Shown one piece after another: positions 44,475 to 55,944 of a DNA stretch of 64,000 nucleotides (position 1 is the first letter of the stretch; each line of letters opens with the position of its first letter). Location of the stretch: positions 25,850 to 89,849 of the forward strand of contig JAAVTG010000564.1 in assembly GCA_011947345.1 (NCBI GenBank), given 5' to 3'. Position numbers and translations under genes: made by a program. This stretch comes from Phytophthora quininea (Eukaryota > Oomycota > Peronosporomycetes > Peronosporales > Peronosporaceae). The notes under the pieces were generated by a model, which had not been told where the DNA came from, made no database searches, and was given only the letters and a program-made list of their open reading frames with translations.

Positions 44475-45168
44475 TCTTCCCTCCTGGATGCTCAGATGCT
44501 GTCAATGGGTCATTCAGAGCGAAGTTAGCTTGATGGTTCACTTGAGGATCGTATGGCTGGAGGCAACAGCACGCACCCGAAACGATGTTTCAAGCAGAGC
44601 AGTCAGCAGAAAGTGAGGAGCGGAGACGCTTGAGCGCACAGGCCGCGATGAAATGTAGATAATTGGGTTGGAGGATGCATATCCGCTATGCTTGTCATTT
44701 GTATGGGTTTATAGCCGCATCTGGGGATTTGTATACTTGGATATGCTGGAGTTTCAAAAGGGAATTCGCGCTTTGGCAGCGCCGACTACTGGCCAACCAA
44801 AACTTGCATCCTAGTACAGGATGATATGATCCTGAGGTAGGAGAAAGTCGAGACCTATCTTAGCGCCAACTTCAACGTCGGCAACATTTTCGCTGGCGTC
44901 TGGTCTACCTCTCCGCGCTGCGCGTTGAAAACCAAAGCAGAACCACCACCGAAGGGTTAAAAGCGTCCACAGCACATATATTTCTTTAATGCAACACGTT
45001 GACCAGGCCTCTGGCGGTCGGGGAGGAATTCAAAGTGGGGAGGCGTATAGATACTTTTACGGTTCCATGACGAGATGCATGTCGCCTCCTCTCGCTCCGC
45101 CCAGACAAACTGTGGTGGGTACGGCCCAAGCCAACACCTACGAAGAGATTGTGCGTTTCTTTCGTCCA
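44475..45168. other. Intergenic, nothing recognised
   Basis: This is the upstream region of the ubiquitin-like-eL41 gene and the downstream region of the GAF-domain gene. No ORF with family resemblance is present. Confidence 0.4.
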
Positions 45169-46269
45169 CTACACGCGCTTGGGTCTGCGGCTGTTGGACG
45201 TGGCCGCCTGCTGCTGCTGTTGCTTCTTGAGTCGAACCTGCTCGAAGCGTTTCTCGAGGTTGTTCATGGACTGGCCCAGCGAGTCCAATTGGTTCGAGTG
45301 TTCTCCCAGCGTCTCGAACATGACGCCCTGCTGAGCAGCCAACTGCTGCTGCGTCTCGGTGGTTCTTGCCAGCAAGTTCATCAGCATGGAGCCCATGTTG
45401 CCCAGTCCTCCCTGTCCCTGTCCTTGTGCTTCGATTGCCGTACTGGTCGCCGCAGCAGCCTGTGCCGCTTGCACAATCGCTCCGCTCTCGGCACTGGTGG
45501 CGTCCGGGTTGGGCATCGGTTCCGGCTCGGGTTTGACCGGTGTTGGGGATGGCTGCTGTTCCCGCATGGCCGTCTCGCCAGCAGGTTGCTCCGTACTTGT
45601 CGGCGGTGACACGGTTTTCCTCTTGGGGGTCGCAGAAGACGACGACGAGCTCTTGTTCGAGCCTGTGGACGTCGGTGCTGGTGTTGGCGCCGGCAATGCT
45701 CCTCCATTGGCTGCTGCCATGTTTTTCAGCCGCTCGTCCATGTATTTCAGCACCTTGGCTGCAATCTTGTGCAGAATCTTGGCGTCCACGTTGTGGTGGC
45801 TCTTGACGTCGAACACGAAGACCGAGCCGATGCAGAAGCCGTTGGGGGTGGTAATGGGCACACCGGCGTAGAACCGCACGGCGGACGCTCGTGTCACCAG
45901 CGGGTTGTGCTGGAACCGCTCGTCCAGCGACGTGTCCTCCACCACGAGCGCGCGCTTGGCATGCATGATGGTGTGCGCGCAGAGCGCCACGTCGCGCGGG
46001 ATCTGCCGCTGCGTGAGGCCGCTGTTGGCCTTGAACCACTGCTTCTGCTTGTCGATGAAGCTCACGGCCGCGATGGGGCACTTCATCTCCTTGCACGCGA
46101 TGCGGCAGAGCTTGTCGAACTTCTCGTCGGGCTCCGAGTCCAGGATGCGGTACCGGGCCAGCTCCTGCAGTCGCGCGTCCTCGTTCTTGGGCGTGGGCGC
46201 GCGCGGCCACGGGTGTTTCCAGTCAAAGTTGAGCGTGTAGCCGTACTTGGACGACGAGTGCTGCGCCAT
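45169..46269 (-). CDS. GAF-domain protein with Pro/Ser/Gln-rich C-terminus
   Basis: This uninterrupted 366-residue frame starts at the ATG at 46269 (MAQHSSSKYGYTL). Residues about 35-185 form a GAF domain of the type with ARYRILDSEPDEKFDKLC, CPIAAVSFIDKQKQWFKA and FYAGVPITTPNGFCIGSVFV, a small-molecule-binding fold. The rest is low complexity (Pro/Thr/Ser, then Ala/Gln) ending in a coiled coil with QLDSLGQSMNNLEKRFEQVR and a basic KKQQQQQ...RRPKRV tail. There is no kinase or cyclase domain, so it is probably a sensor or adaptor that multimerises through the coiled coil. The ligand cannot be told from sequence. High GC and codon use look native. Confidence 0.8.
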   Translation of the reverse strand: MAQHSSSKYGYTLNFDWKHPWPRAPTPKNEDARLQELARYRILDSEPDEKFDKLCRIACKEMKCPIAAVSFIDKQKQWFKANSGLTQRQIPRDVALCAHTIMHAKRALVVEDTSLDERFQHNPLVTRASAVRFYAGVPITTPNGFCIGSVFVFDVKSHHNVDAKILHKIAAKVLKYMDERLKNMAAANGGALPAPTPAPTSTGSNKSSSSSSATPKRKTVSPPTSTEQPAGETAMREQQPSPTPVKPEPEPMPNPDATSAESGAIVQAAQAAAATSTAIEAQGQGQGGLGNMGSMLMNLLARTTETQQQLAAQQGVMFETLGEHSNQLDSLGQSMNNLEKRFEQVRLKKQQQQQAATSNSRRPKRV

Positions 46270-47245
46270 CGCTGCAGTGGGGCAGCCTCTAGCTCTACTG
46301 CGGACGTTTGGGATGTGATGTCGAGACTTGGTGCAGGGGAATGAGGTGGACGAGGTCACGACAGACAGCGGACGACTGGACTGGACTTCAGAGACGAACC
46401 CTACCCGCGGTTGTTGTGGCCCAATCAGCACCGACTATTCAGTTCGAGGTGCTCAGACTTCAACGCCATGGTGAAAAAGCCTTTGGACAGGCAAGTGCAT
46501 GGGGAGCGGGCGGCGACGCCACGACGGTCTCGATGCGGCAGTAGCGAATACATAAAGACACGCGGGAAACAATGCTTCGACCGCGAAAGATCCAGGCTGC
46601 TCCTTGGCGGCGTCGGGTGGTCAACATGAGGCCAGCACCTTGGGGCTCCACATGTCGAGGGGCCTGCTCTGATCCCAGCTGCAGCGCGCACTCGGCGATC
46701 TGAGCCGCGGCGCGCCAAGTCGAGGCCGGTGAGTAATTCCCACGCTTTCAGAAGGCTCTGAGGTTTGTAGGCTCTGTGGTCTTGGGGACTGGACTCGGGA
46801 CTTGAGGTGCCAGTCGTTCGTGCAGTCGACGTTGCCGCATTCCGAGGGGCATTTCGCGTTGGCAAAGCTTCCTCTTTTTCTGACAGAGAGCGCCGTCTGT
46901 AGTCGCCATCCTGCTTGCAGCGCGAGCTAAGTCGGCCGGCGGTAAGCACTCACGCTGTGTGCCAGCCCCACGTGTGGCTGTTGCGGTGCAGCTGGGCTTG
47001 CTTCCTGGTCACAACGAACCATGTGCTGAATATTGCTCAACGACTCGGACACTTTTGGCCAACACATTCGTTAATCGTCAAGCAGGAAAGCGCTTCAACT
47101 TCAAAAACATGTTCGACAGTGTTGCCATGCTTTAACAATGTAGCTATCACCGATAATGATGGTATCATTTACCGCAATCTTTACTATGATTGCGCGACGC
47201 CAAGCGGAACCCCACGTTTGACCAGGTGACACATCACGGACCTCG
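46270..47245. other. Intergenic, about 1 kb, promoter side of two divergent genes
   Basis: This lies between the divergent GAF and hydrolase genes. A minus-strand frame at 46425-46949 is Arg/Ser/Pro-rich with no motif and is probably not coding. Splice-like signals (GGTGAGTAATT at 46728, GGTAAGCACTC at 46939) may mark non-coding exons or 5' UTR introns, but I cannot place them. Confidence 0.35.
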
Positions 47246-48687
47246 ATGGGGAACGTTAGCACTCGCTTCCTGCGTGCCTCCCGCACGTCTCGGCTGGTGG
47301 TGGCTTTGCTGCTGCTGTATCTGTGCAAGAAGACCCTCAGCCGCTCTCTCCTGGCACTGATCATGCGCTGGCACTGGACCAGAGCCGCTGAGACCCCGCG
47401 GCTCGTGTATCAAGCGACATCCGCCAACAAACAGCTACTGTCATGCTGTCCTACGATCAGTACGTTGGGGTCTTGCATCTTGTCATTCTTGTCACGTGAA
47501 AATATTGATGATTTGTTGCTTCTATTGCAGCGAAGACCAAGTACTATCCGCCATGGGGACTCTTCAACGGCCATCTGCAAACGATCCGCTTTGCGTACGA
47601 TGAGCGGGGCCCACATATCAATTACAGGCGTCAATTGATGGATCTGCCGGACGGAGGGGTCGTGTCATTGGATTGGGCGCTTCTTGCTGATCAAAACATG
47701 GTCATGGACAATGGATCTGCCACCGTGTCGACGTGGGTGGAACAAGTGGAACCTGCTCGCCGGACGATGATCCTGCTGCCTGGTTTAACTGGCGGCAGTC
47801 CTGAGAACTACATCCGCCGGACGATTGCGCGGCTGCATGAGCTTGGCTGGCAGTGTGTGGTGCTGAATGCTCGTGGGTGTGCAGACACGCCTGTCCGTAC
47901 GGCGCAGCTCTTCTGCAGCGCGTACACGGGCGACCTGCGCTTCGTGTTGAAGCAGCTCAGCGATAAGTACGAGTTCAAGCGCGAGTCGTTCATGGGTGTG
48001 GGCTTTTCCATGGGATCCAACGTGCTTGTAAAATATCTCGGAGAAGAAGCAGAGCAGGCTCCGTTGACTGGCGCGGTCTCAGTCGGGAACCCGTTCGACT
48101 TAGCCAAGTGCTCGGCCAACTTCGGCGGCTCTCTATTCAACCGTTTGACGTACGACAAGGCCTTGAACCGCAACTTGCGCGAGCTCTTCTTCAATAAGGT
48201 GCGTTGGGTCTGTCTGTGTCTGCAGTATTCGTCGTACTAATCCTTGTTTTGTTTTGGCAGTGCAACGCGGCGGAGCACTTTGAGAACTATCCAGGTGTGG
48301 ATCTGCAAGCCATCCGAGACTCACGCACTGTTAGAGACTTCGATGATACCCTCACCAAGTTTGTGTTCCACTACAACACCGTGGACGACTACTACAACGA
48401 CGCAGGCTCGGTGAAAAATTGTCGGCGGTGCGTGTGCCGCTGCTCTGCATCAATTCCGAGGACGACCCTATCAGTATCAGCACTGCTCTACCGACAGATT
48501 CAGAGGTGGAGGCCAACCCGAATGTGATTCTGTGCACAACCAAGTCGGGAGGCCACCTGGCGTTTTACGAGAGCTCTATGAAAATCTCGAGCACGACAGC
48601 TTGAAGGAGAAGGATGCGAGTATGTGGACGATTAACCCGATCGCCGAGTTCGCTGAGGCTGTTCGCTTGAGCAAATTGGAGTCATAA
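47246..48687 (+). CDS. ABHD1/2/3-type alpha/beta hydrolase, copy 1, three exons (frame breaks)
   Basis: Members of this family (yeast YMR210W/Eht1-like, plant EMB8) are lipid esterases or acyltransferases, often membrane-anchored. An N-terminal hydrophobic anchor (LVVALLLLYLCKK) is followed by LFNGHLQTI, LPGLTGGSPENYIR, the nucleophile elbow GVGFSMGSN (Ser), EDDPIS (Asp) and GGHLAFYE (His). Exons are 47246-47459, 47531-48198 and 48261-48687, with GT-AG introns 47460-47530 and 48199-48260. Breaks at the AAAAA run near 48415 and near 48578 look like lost bases, and the stop at 48685 is set after joining to WTINPIAEFAEAVRLSKL. Substrate unknown. Paralog at 60939. Confidence 0.82.
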
Positions 48688-48753
48688 AAGATTGTACATG
48701 ACAGGAACACGGCTGTAGATTTCAACCAGTTTTGTAGAAGCTAAAGCGATTTA

Positions 48754-51700
48754 TTACGCTGTGGTGTTTCGAGGGACCAATGTGAAAGTGCTGTCATATG
48801 GAATCGAAGTATCTGAGGAGAGAGACCACTCGGTGCTTGAGCTCGGGATGAAGACGGGTAGTGCACTAAGCCAGTGTCTGTAGGTGATCGTCCACGTGAA
48901 CGTTGTCGTCATTCCGTCTTGGGTGGTCGTTGAACCCGCTGAAGAGACTGCGATGTCGTCGTACTGGAAAAGTGAACGCAACGTCGTGGCCAGTGACCCT
49001 GCATCAGCTGAGCTCGTCCCAGTCGATGTTGCATTATCACGTTTCAAGACAAATGGCACTTGTAGCGAACTTAGAGTCGACGTGTTGCCCGTATATACGA
49101 GCTGCTGAAGCTTTTCGGTCGGTGATATCGTCCATATTCCTACGGTTGTGTAAGTCGTCGCCAAAGTTGTCGGTGATGATGACAGCATTGGCGCTAGAAC
49201 CAGTGGACAAGCGCTTCGACTGTAACACGCACTGGCATTTACAAGTTTGTGCCACGAGTCTCCATTCACATCGAATCCGCTGGAACAAGATGCCACGCTT
49301 GACTCAAACGAGAGCTGGGAACCAGATACGTCGCCCCGGACAAGTTGCACGACTGCATCTGCCAGCATTGTCGATGGGGCTGTAGTGGCTGCAACGGTGG
49401 CGTTTGTACTGCTGGTGCTGCTGTAAGATTGGACGATACAGTTCACTGCTGCCGAGCATTTGTCATCTCGGAGACAGACATCCAGTGTCAGTCGTTTGCA
49501 CTCAGCACAAGGTCTAATTGTTATCGGATCCGTAGCGTTCGCGTAAGGAACGGGGCCACTTGCAGATTCCAAGCGGAAGCGAATACTCGGCGTCAAGACA
49601 GTCGAAATCGTTGCTCCCCAGTTTGTTTGCGTTCCGTTGACGACTGGGATCAGTACTGGCATGGGGCCGATGAGACCCGAGTAGGTCAGGTCGATGGCGG
49701 CAACTCCGGTGGCATTTGAGGTCACGTTGGCCTTCACAATGCCAAGATACTTGTTGAACGTACACGTCTGCAGGATCATCGTCTCAATCGCCGAGCTTGT
49801 GGCATTGCTCCATATCGGCAGATAGCAGACTGGTTTACCTCCGATGCTCATGGAGACATTGACGGGTGAACTGTTTGATGGTGGGAATATGGTGGTGTTA
49901 GTCGATGGTAGGATACGTTGTTGGCCGTCGCCACTATCCCACACAAGTTTCGTCCCTGAAGGAATCACAATACTGCTGCTTGGTGACGGGAAAGCACACA
50001 TGCGTTGCAATTGGCAGCGTGCAGCACTTGTGAAGAGCATTAGCGAATTCACATCCACTGACGTTGTCGTGGATCCACTCAAACAGTTATTGAACGTGGA
50101 AAACAAGTCGTCGGTCTTGTTTAGAATTGACGTTGCGCTCACCAACGATGCAATCGGGTTCTGAATTGCTGAGAACACGCAGCTCTGTAGAGCAGCACAC
50201 CCAGACTCGTTCGTACACCAGTCGAAGAGTTGTTGGCAGTGGGAACAGCCGTCGGCGCTTTTCTCCGCTGCAGTTGCAACCCCAAGCTCCAACAGCAACA
50301 GCAACTTCATAGGCGTGTCCGTGCCGTTATTTCGCACCACTCGACTCTGGTGGCGCACCACGATATCCAACGGATTTACAGAGTTGTTAGTAGTACTCGT
50401 GTCGCCCGATGATCGAGCGATACTGGTGACGACTGTTTTGGCATCGTCAACTCCTTGCAACGTCACTGCGACTTCCACTTTAACTTGTGTGGCGTTGTCA
50501 TCTGCACTACGGAGATACAGAGCCATGTCCAAGTGCTCTGGAGTCGCAGCTTGAAGCGTCCATAGTGGCGTCGACGAATTGCCGATTTTGATCATCGGGG
50601 CTGCAGGAACTGACGAACTTAAAGTCGCGTCGGCAGCAAAAATGTAGTGGACGGAAACAAGCTCCAGGAGACTTTATCCACAGACTCGGCACGTTCCAAC
50701 CAGAAATCTTGCTCCAAGGAGTTCGACCAATACACGGTGGTGGTGAACGTTCCGTTCACAGTCAAGTTGGCCATCGTCACGGTCGACGGGTACAAAACAT
50801 CCATTGGCAGCGACGCGAGATAGCCGTCCGGGTAGTATCGGAAGAACTGTTTTTGCGGCGTAGAGCATTCAATGTGTCGTCGGACGTTGCTGACAACCAA
50901 GTCCCTTGGTCGGTCGAAGCAATCGCAGGGAGAGCTGGATTGCCGGCAGGGTACGTACTGAAAGTGATCGACCGGAAAACGTACGGGAAGATCGTCGCAG
51001 CAAAAGACCGCGAGGCAGCAATCGCAATGCTGTTCAACATCGTCGCCAACTCTGTCGAAGGGAACATAAAGTCCAGGAACATTGCTGGTCGGGTCGAGTT
51101 GGCGCTGTCCCCTGCCACTAGTTGACCTAAATCTCCATACGACACGCGGTTTTCGATATATTCCCGTGCGAACATCGAAGTGTCTGCAGTTGGTGGCAGC
51201 ACGAGGTAAAAGCTTTGATTCACCAGCAAAGTCGCCGCTGTCGCCGTCGTTGCTGGACCTACAGAGATCACGTAACTCATGTTGAAATTCCCACCCAGAA
51301 ACTCGCCGACACCACGGCGAACTTGGTACACCAAACTCTGAGCAAGGTTTGCCGGGTCGTTGACATTCCGAAAGAGAATTGAGAACGTCAAGAACGCTGA
51401 TGTCGGTGTTAAAGCGGACCGTAAAGACGGGAAATTGGGTGCGGACTTGTATCGGCTGAGCACTTCGGAGTTGTTGAGGACTTGACACGTGATGTTGGCA
51501 GCGTTAAACGCAGTGACGACCTGCCACAATGCATCAGAGCTACCGTTCGAAGTTGCAGTGACTGCCGGTGCAGTTGTTGCATTGAGGACCGATGACTGCA
51601 GTTGCATCCCCAGCGCAGTGGCCAGTCCAGTCAAGTTGAGCGGATTTGGTGCGACAGTCGTGTTGAACGCTTGGATTGGGTCTCCGACTAGGAACAATAC

Positions 51701-51985
51701 CTCGAATGAAGCATTTCCAGTGCTGTCAAGGAGCGAGCTGTTGCGCACACTCACCACCGTCACTGCAGTCGTCGAGAAGAACGACTTGGATCCTGCAAGG
51801 AGCGAAAGTTCCGCCAACGAGATCTGCAAAAGGGTGGCATTCGGCCACCGGAGCTGGAAAAACGCCGGAGACCTGCCCACCCATACATCCGTAGCATTGT
51901 TGGCCGCTATGTCGGCCGCTACGAAGGACTTGATCGATGCCACGACGGACAGGAAGCAGAGCGTCCACAACAATTGAAGCTGCAT
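48754..51985 (-). CDS. Large secreted/surface Ser/Thr-rich glycoprotein, unknown family (two frame breaks)
   Basis: About 1,077 residues from the ATG at 51985, which opens a signal peptide (MQLQLLWTLCFLSVVASIKS). The protein is rich in Ser, Thr and Asn with dozens of N-x-S/T sequons. Two Cys modules with similar spacing (CSHCQQLFDWCTNESGCAAL and CAECKRLTLDVCLRDDKCSA) lie in the C-terminal half and look like an internal repeat. Nothing hydrophobic follows at the C-terminus, so it is secreted or wall-bound rather than membrane-anchored. Frame changes at about 50855 and 50640 both join homologous context and look technical. A decayed relic of its N-terminal part is at 39515-40320, in the opposite orientation. 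I do not recognise the family. Confidence 0.72.
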
Positions 51986-52815
51986 CGGGATCTTGGTCGC
52001 AACAGTCGCTAAAATGAAGCGATGCTTCGCCTGGAGACGATTCGGAATGTCATTTTTGGCTTTGTAATCATGCAATGTGTGCGATGTCAACTCCTCGGAT
52101 CGGCAAGTGTTGCTGAATGCAGTTTTTTTATTGTCATGGCATATTGAGTTACTTCCAATTACTCGGTGAACACTGATATCCATTCCACGTAGATACTCCT
52201 ACCTTGGCTTACTACCTTCGCGTCTAAAGAGAATTATCGCTATTGATGTTGTCCTCTTTACCTACCGTGCTCTGGTATCTCTGTCCGATGTTATCTGTAG
52301 GTCTTGGAAGCCCCTAAAGGTCCTCTGCTACCGTTCCTCTCAGTTGTTCTAGCGTTCGAACATCGTCGTCTGTTGATTTCAATAAGATCATGATCGCGGC
52401 TAAGGCAGCACAGTGCTCCTGAATTGAATCCGATGCTATTGGGATCCTGTTAACCATTGAATGCAGTTTCTTCATTGCGCTACTCGGCGTGTTACCTTGG
52501 AATTCGAAATGGATCAACTATGGCACGCAAAGCGATACGGGTGTCAGTTGACGCGCAGTGTTGATGCACGTACTTCGTCTTGGAACAAACCCGATTTGCG
52601 CAAGAAATGAACCATACTAGTACGTGCGGTGAACAAACCCAGCGAGTTGGCAGCTACTGATTGCGCTCCGAAAGCGAAAATGTACAAGAATATTTCTTGA
52701 GCTCAGTAACCAGCGCCAACTAGCTCCACGAGATCACCGCCGCCCTCATTCATTTTTCAATTCCCCACTCCAAGATACAAGAAACTCGTCCAAGACCACC
52801 ATTCGTCCAAGTTGA
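51986..52815. other. Intergenic, about 0.8 kb; possible retroelement scrap
   Basis: A minus-strand frame at 52314-52517 (FEFQGNTPSSAMKKLHSMVN...) has a gag-like helical look but is too short to call. No other gene is recognised. Confidence 0.35.
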
Positions 52816-53237
52816 ATGTGGGTTGCTGTTGCCGTCATTGGCCTCGCAAGCCTTCACGTTCCGGTAGCCGAAGGCAATGAATAACTTTCCGCTTTAACTC
52901 CTCAAGACACCGATGGTAAGCCAAGGCTGCTGAGATCGCACGGGTTGCCGAAGACGACTCCGAGGACTCGGTCAATGAGGAGAGAGCTGGGAACGCCCTG
53001 GAAGGCCTTCAAGACATTGTGCGACGTCAGCACATTGCCAAGAAAGAGGCGATCCACGACATCGATCGACTCGGCTACTCTGTGGACGATGTCTACCGTA
53101 CCGGTATGCTCAACATTGCCGACAAGGAGGCGACCATGTCCAAGAAAAAGTTGCATAAGGACGGCGAGTATCGATTCTACAAATGGTTCGAGAAATTCTC
53201 CTTGAAGAGATATGGCCTGCCGCCGCTCGCGGAGTAG
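52816..53237 (+). pseudogene. RxLR subfamily 1-like locus (RLLR...EER), stop and frame break
   Basis: The ATG at 52816 gives a secretory-like start (MWVAVAVIGLASLHVPVAEG), interrupted by TAA three codons on. The same frame then continues LTPQDTDGKPRLLRSHG, which contains RLLR. A frame change follows and DSVNEERAGNALEGL carries the EER. The helical C-terminus includes DIDRLGYSVDDVYRT, MSKKKLHKDGEYRFYKWFEKFSLKRYG, in line with the subfamily ending. The nonsense codon makes this probably a pseudogene, though a pair of miscalls could also explain it. Confidence 0.62.
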
Positions 53238-54266
53238 GCCGTTCCAAGCCAGAAGGTTTTGAGTCGGAAATGAGTAGCAGTTTGTTTCATATTGTAGCAG
53301 ATTTTCTCTACGACACGAGTAATAAAGAGTGGGAAATTTTAATCAACTCGCTCAAGTGGAATGTTTCGCAGGGTTACAACTCTAATCGAAACGACAAAAC
53401 TCGACCGCTGTTTGTCGTGCAGGCTCGTCGTAAAGTAGTTTCGGCAGTTGATTCACCCTGGAGTCCAGAAAATCTTAAACAGAGATGAACGTAGCACTAC
53501 GTGGGCGTGCACAGACACAGTAAAAACTAGCTTCTTGTTTAACAATCACTTTCCGGGTTGCCAGCGACACCGTAAAGCTTGCACAGAGCTTCAGGGAGGG
53601 AATTCCAACATGATTGTTCATTCACCATTTATCTTGCTAGCGTCAATGTTTTTGGTCGACGAAAGCCAATTCTTCAGCCATGCCTCTCAATCCAGAGTCC
53701 AGGACTGTAAGTATCCCAAGGGTTTTGAGATCCCACGATATCAAGGACGACAACAGTTCGACGATGAGAGAACTCGTGTAAACAATCTAATATCGCACAG
53801 AAAGAGAGTACGATGTTGAAAAAGGATTGGAAGTACCAGTAACGAAAAAGTGCCTTTGCATGAGCTACTCGACAAGTGAGGCGGATAAATGTTGCCGTAG
53901 CCATTTTCTTAATCCCAAGCGTTTTCAAAACGTGCAACGATGTCTGCTTGATTTTTAATGAATTGGCAGGTATGATAGAACCGAAAAATGTCAGTGCATT
54001 TTCGCGCGTCGGCAGCCCAGGCAATAACCGTCCACTGCTTGCTTACCAATCCTAACGCTGTACTCGTGTAGCACGCTTGGATGGTTGACGCGGCAATGCT
54101 CACTGCTTGCACCACATATTGTTTCACGTTCGCTGATTGCGGTGACAACCAGGTTTTGGCGCGACGGTGTTCTTGAGATCGGTTGGCATGAAATCATTGT
54201 AGGCCCACCGATTTCATTCCTCAATTTTACTTCAGCATCACAAGACACTTTCAAGCGGAATCAACT
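53238..54266. other. Intergenic, about 1 kb, no confident gene
   Basis: Several short frames occur on both strands (for example 53674-54024 minus) without signal peptides or motifs. Confidence 0.4.
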
Positions 54267-54861
54267 ATGCGGTCAAGTTTCGTCTCCATCGCTGTTGCTG
54301 CAATTTGCCTCGTGGTCGTCAACCTGATCGACTGCGTCAAACAGCTCGGCATCAACTGTGGCCAGTCCGTTAAAGTTGCGGTGCACTTTGCTCACTTTCT
54401 TGGCGATGTTGTGGTGATCAGTAGGATCCAGTTCAAACCACGAAAGCGAATTAGTGGCGTCTGCGCTTTCGTTGTATGTCAGCGCTGTATCGGCTGCGGA
54501 GTAGAGTCACCGTGGCCGCTTGTCCGACTTAACCCCACACGGCAATCTCGACAGTGTGTCAAGGCTCCTAAGATCCCACCAAACTGTCAACAGTGATTCC
54601 GAGAACTCGGACAACGAAGAGAGGGCTGGACTGGCCAACATTAAGGGGATTGGGAAGGACGACGCAAATTCTTGGATTTTGTACAACTGGTGCTGTTTCC
54701 GCTGCGCTTTCGACGTGGTTGCTTTCTTCTTGAAGAACGTGAAAACATCGTCCAGAGTTTCCTTCGTAGCTTTAACGATGACAGCGAGAAGATTCCGATT
54801 GCCGATATCGTTAGTCATTAGAAATCGTCTTGAAACAGCTTTGAACGTTCGATCGCTATGA
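54267..54861 (+). CDS. RxLR candidate (RLLR...EER) with displaced signal peptide, structure uncertain
   Basis: A frame at 54520-54861 holds SVSRLLRSHQTVNSDSENSD followed by NEERAGL, a clear RxLR-EER region, then about 80 residues with a hydrophobic stretch and no resemblance to the other local C-termini. A plausible signal peptide (MRSSFVSIAVAAICLVVVN) starts at the ATG at 54267 in another frame. The 54330-54510 interval between them looks foreign: on the minus strand it reads as an 80-residue stop-free stretch (for example LSWFELDPTDHHNIAKKVSK). Either an insertion or inversion has split an RxLR gene, or two fragments are adjacent. Confidence 0.4.
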
Positions 54862-55683
54862 GGCAGCAGCATTAGCTTTGAACAGACGATCTAACTTGGC
54901 TTCCAGTTGTTGTTCTGGCGACAGAATACCCTGCATTTCCAGCTCTTTCTTGTGTTGTCTCTCCTTCTCGTTTAGAGCAGCAATTCGTCGTTTGTTGCGA
55001 GTACTCAGATCTTCACGAACGACTCGTTTCATGCGCTGGAAAATCTCTGGCGCAGAATGGCGTTGCAGGAAGCTCAGTGGACGGCTGAAAGGTGCGTAGT
55101 GCTCTCCCAACACGTTGCGGCCTACAAGGAAAAGCGTTAACCGCAACAAAAACATTAACGTCGCTTGCTGTGCGCTGTGAACGTACCCGAAGCGATAGCA
55201 ACGCCGTGGCAGTCACGACGAAATTCCAGCGGGTCTTCCTCGATCGACTCAACCTTCAAATGTCTTGGTAAGGATACGCCTATCTGTTCGCGTGTTCGAA
55301 TCACTTGCAGGGTGTTGATCTGGCGTCTGAGTAAATGCTTTATTTCCTGTTTCATCGTCGAGTGCGTCAGCCGCTTCAGATCTGCTAGTTCGTTTATCAA
55401 CCGTGTCAAAGCCATCGACGTCAGTGTCAAGATTCCTTCTTGTTCGTCGTCCGTTTTGGCTTTCTTGTTAGCTTTTGAGCAAGCTAAAGTCACTCGCCGC
55501 CTCCATCAACCGTTCTAATGGATGAACCGTTTGTTCTTGCTGGTAAATTGCCCTGATGGTGACTGGTTGCGTCGACGGGGACTCCGTGACTTTCTCGATC
55601 GCTGCAACCATGCACAGAAGAACGTATGGAGCTTCCCGAACTGATCCATCGCTCGCAATCGCAGTGTCCAACAAGGACGCCAT
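54856..55683 (-). CDS. Conserved-looking helical protein, unknown function, one intron
   Basis: About 250 residues from the ATG at 55683 (MASLLDTAIASDGSVREAPY). A 65-nt GT-AG intron (55122-55186) joins VAIASG to RNVLGEHYAPFSRPLSFLQR in a consistent phase, which is good evidence of a real gene. A frame change near 55480 at an A run is probably technical. The C-terminus is a long charged helix (RKVVREDL-like, NKRRIAALNEKERQHKKELEM) ending NAAAS. There is no signal peptide or TM. I do not recognise the family; a chromatin or ribosome-biogenesis role would only be a guess. Confidence 0.6.
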
Positions 55684-55944
55684 CGTTTAAACGGCGAGTG
55701 AGAACGAATTTTGATAACGGTCTTTGCAGCTATTCGTGAACAGGAAAGCGCCGACCATGACTCTCCTGCAAACCTAGAAACTTGTCTTGGCGAGGCATCG
55801 GCACGCACACTCTAAACGATCAACAATCACATCCATTCACGATTAACTTACTACAATCAAACCTCGTTGCTTATGTAGGTACAGCAGAGGAAGTCGCTCT
55901 CACCACTGCTCTTTCTTCCCTGAGGAAAGAACTCCTTCCCATAT

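Noticed and set aside
44957..46210. 417-codon minus-strand frame overlapping the GAF gene
   Set aside because: Arg/Gly/His/Gln-biased alternate-frame shadow of the clearly conserved GAF-domain reading.
45769..46344. 191-codon plus-strand frame opposite the GAF domain
   Set aside because: Antisense shadow with low-complexity Val/Leu/Arg/His composition.
46425..46949. 174-codon minus-strand ORF
   Set aside because: Arg/Ser/Pro-rich, no motif, runs through splice-like signals and into the promoter side of two genes.
52314..52517. Copia-like gag fragment on the minus strand
   Set aside because: Only a vague helical resemblance over 67 codons and no adjacent protease, integrase or LTR.
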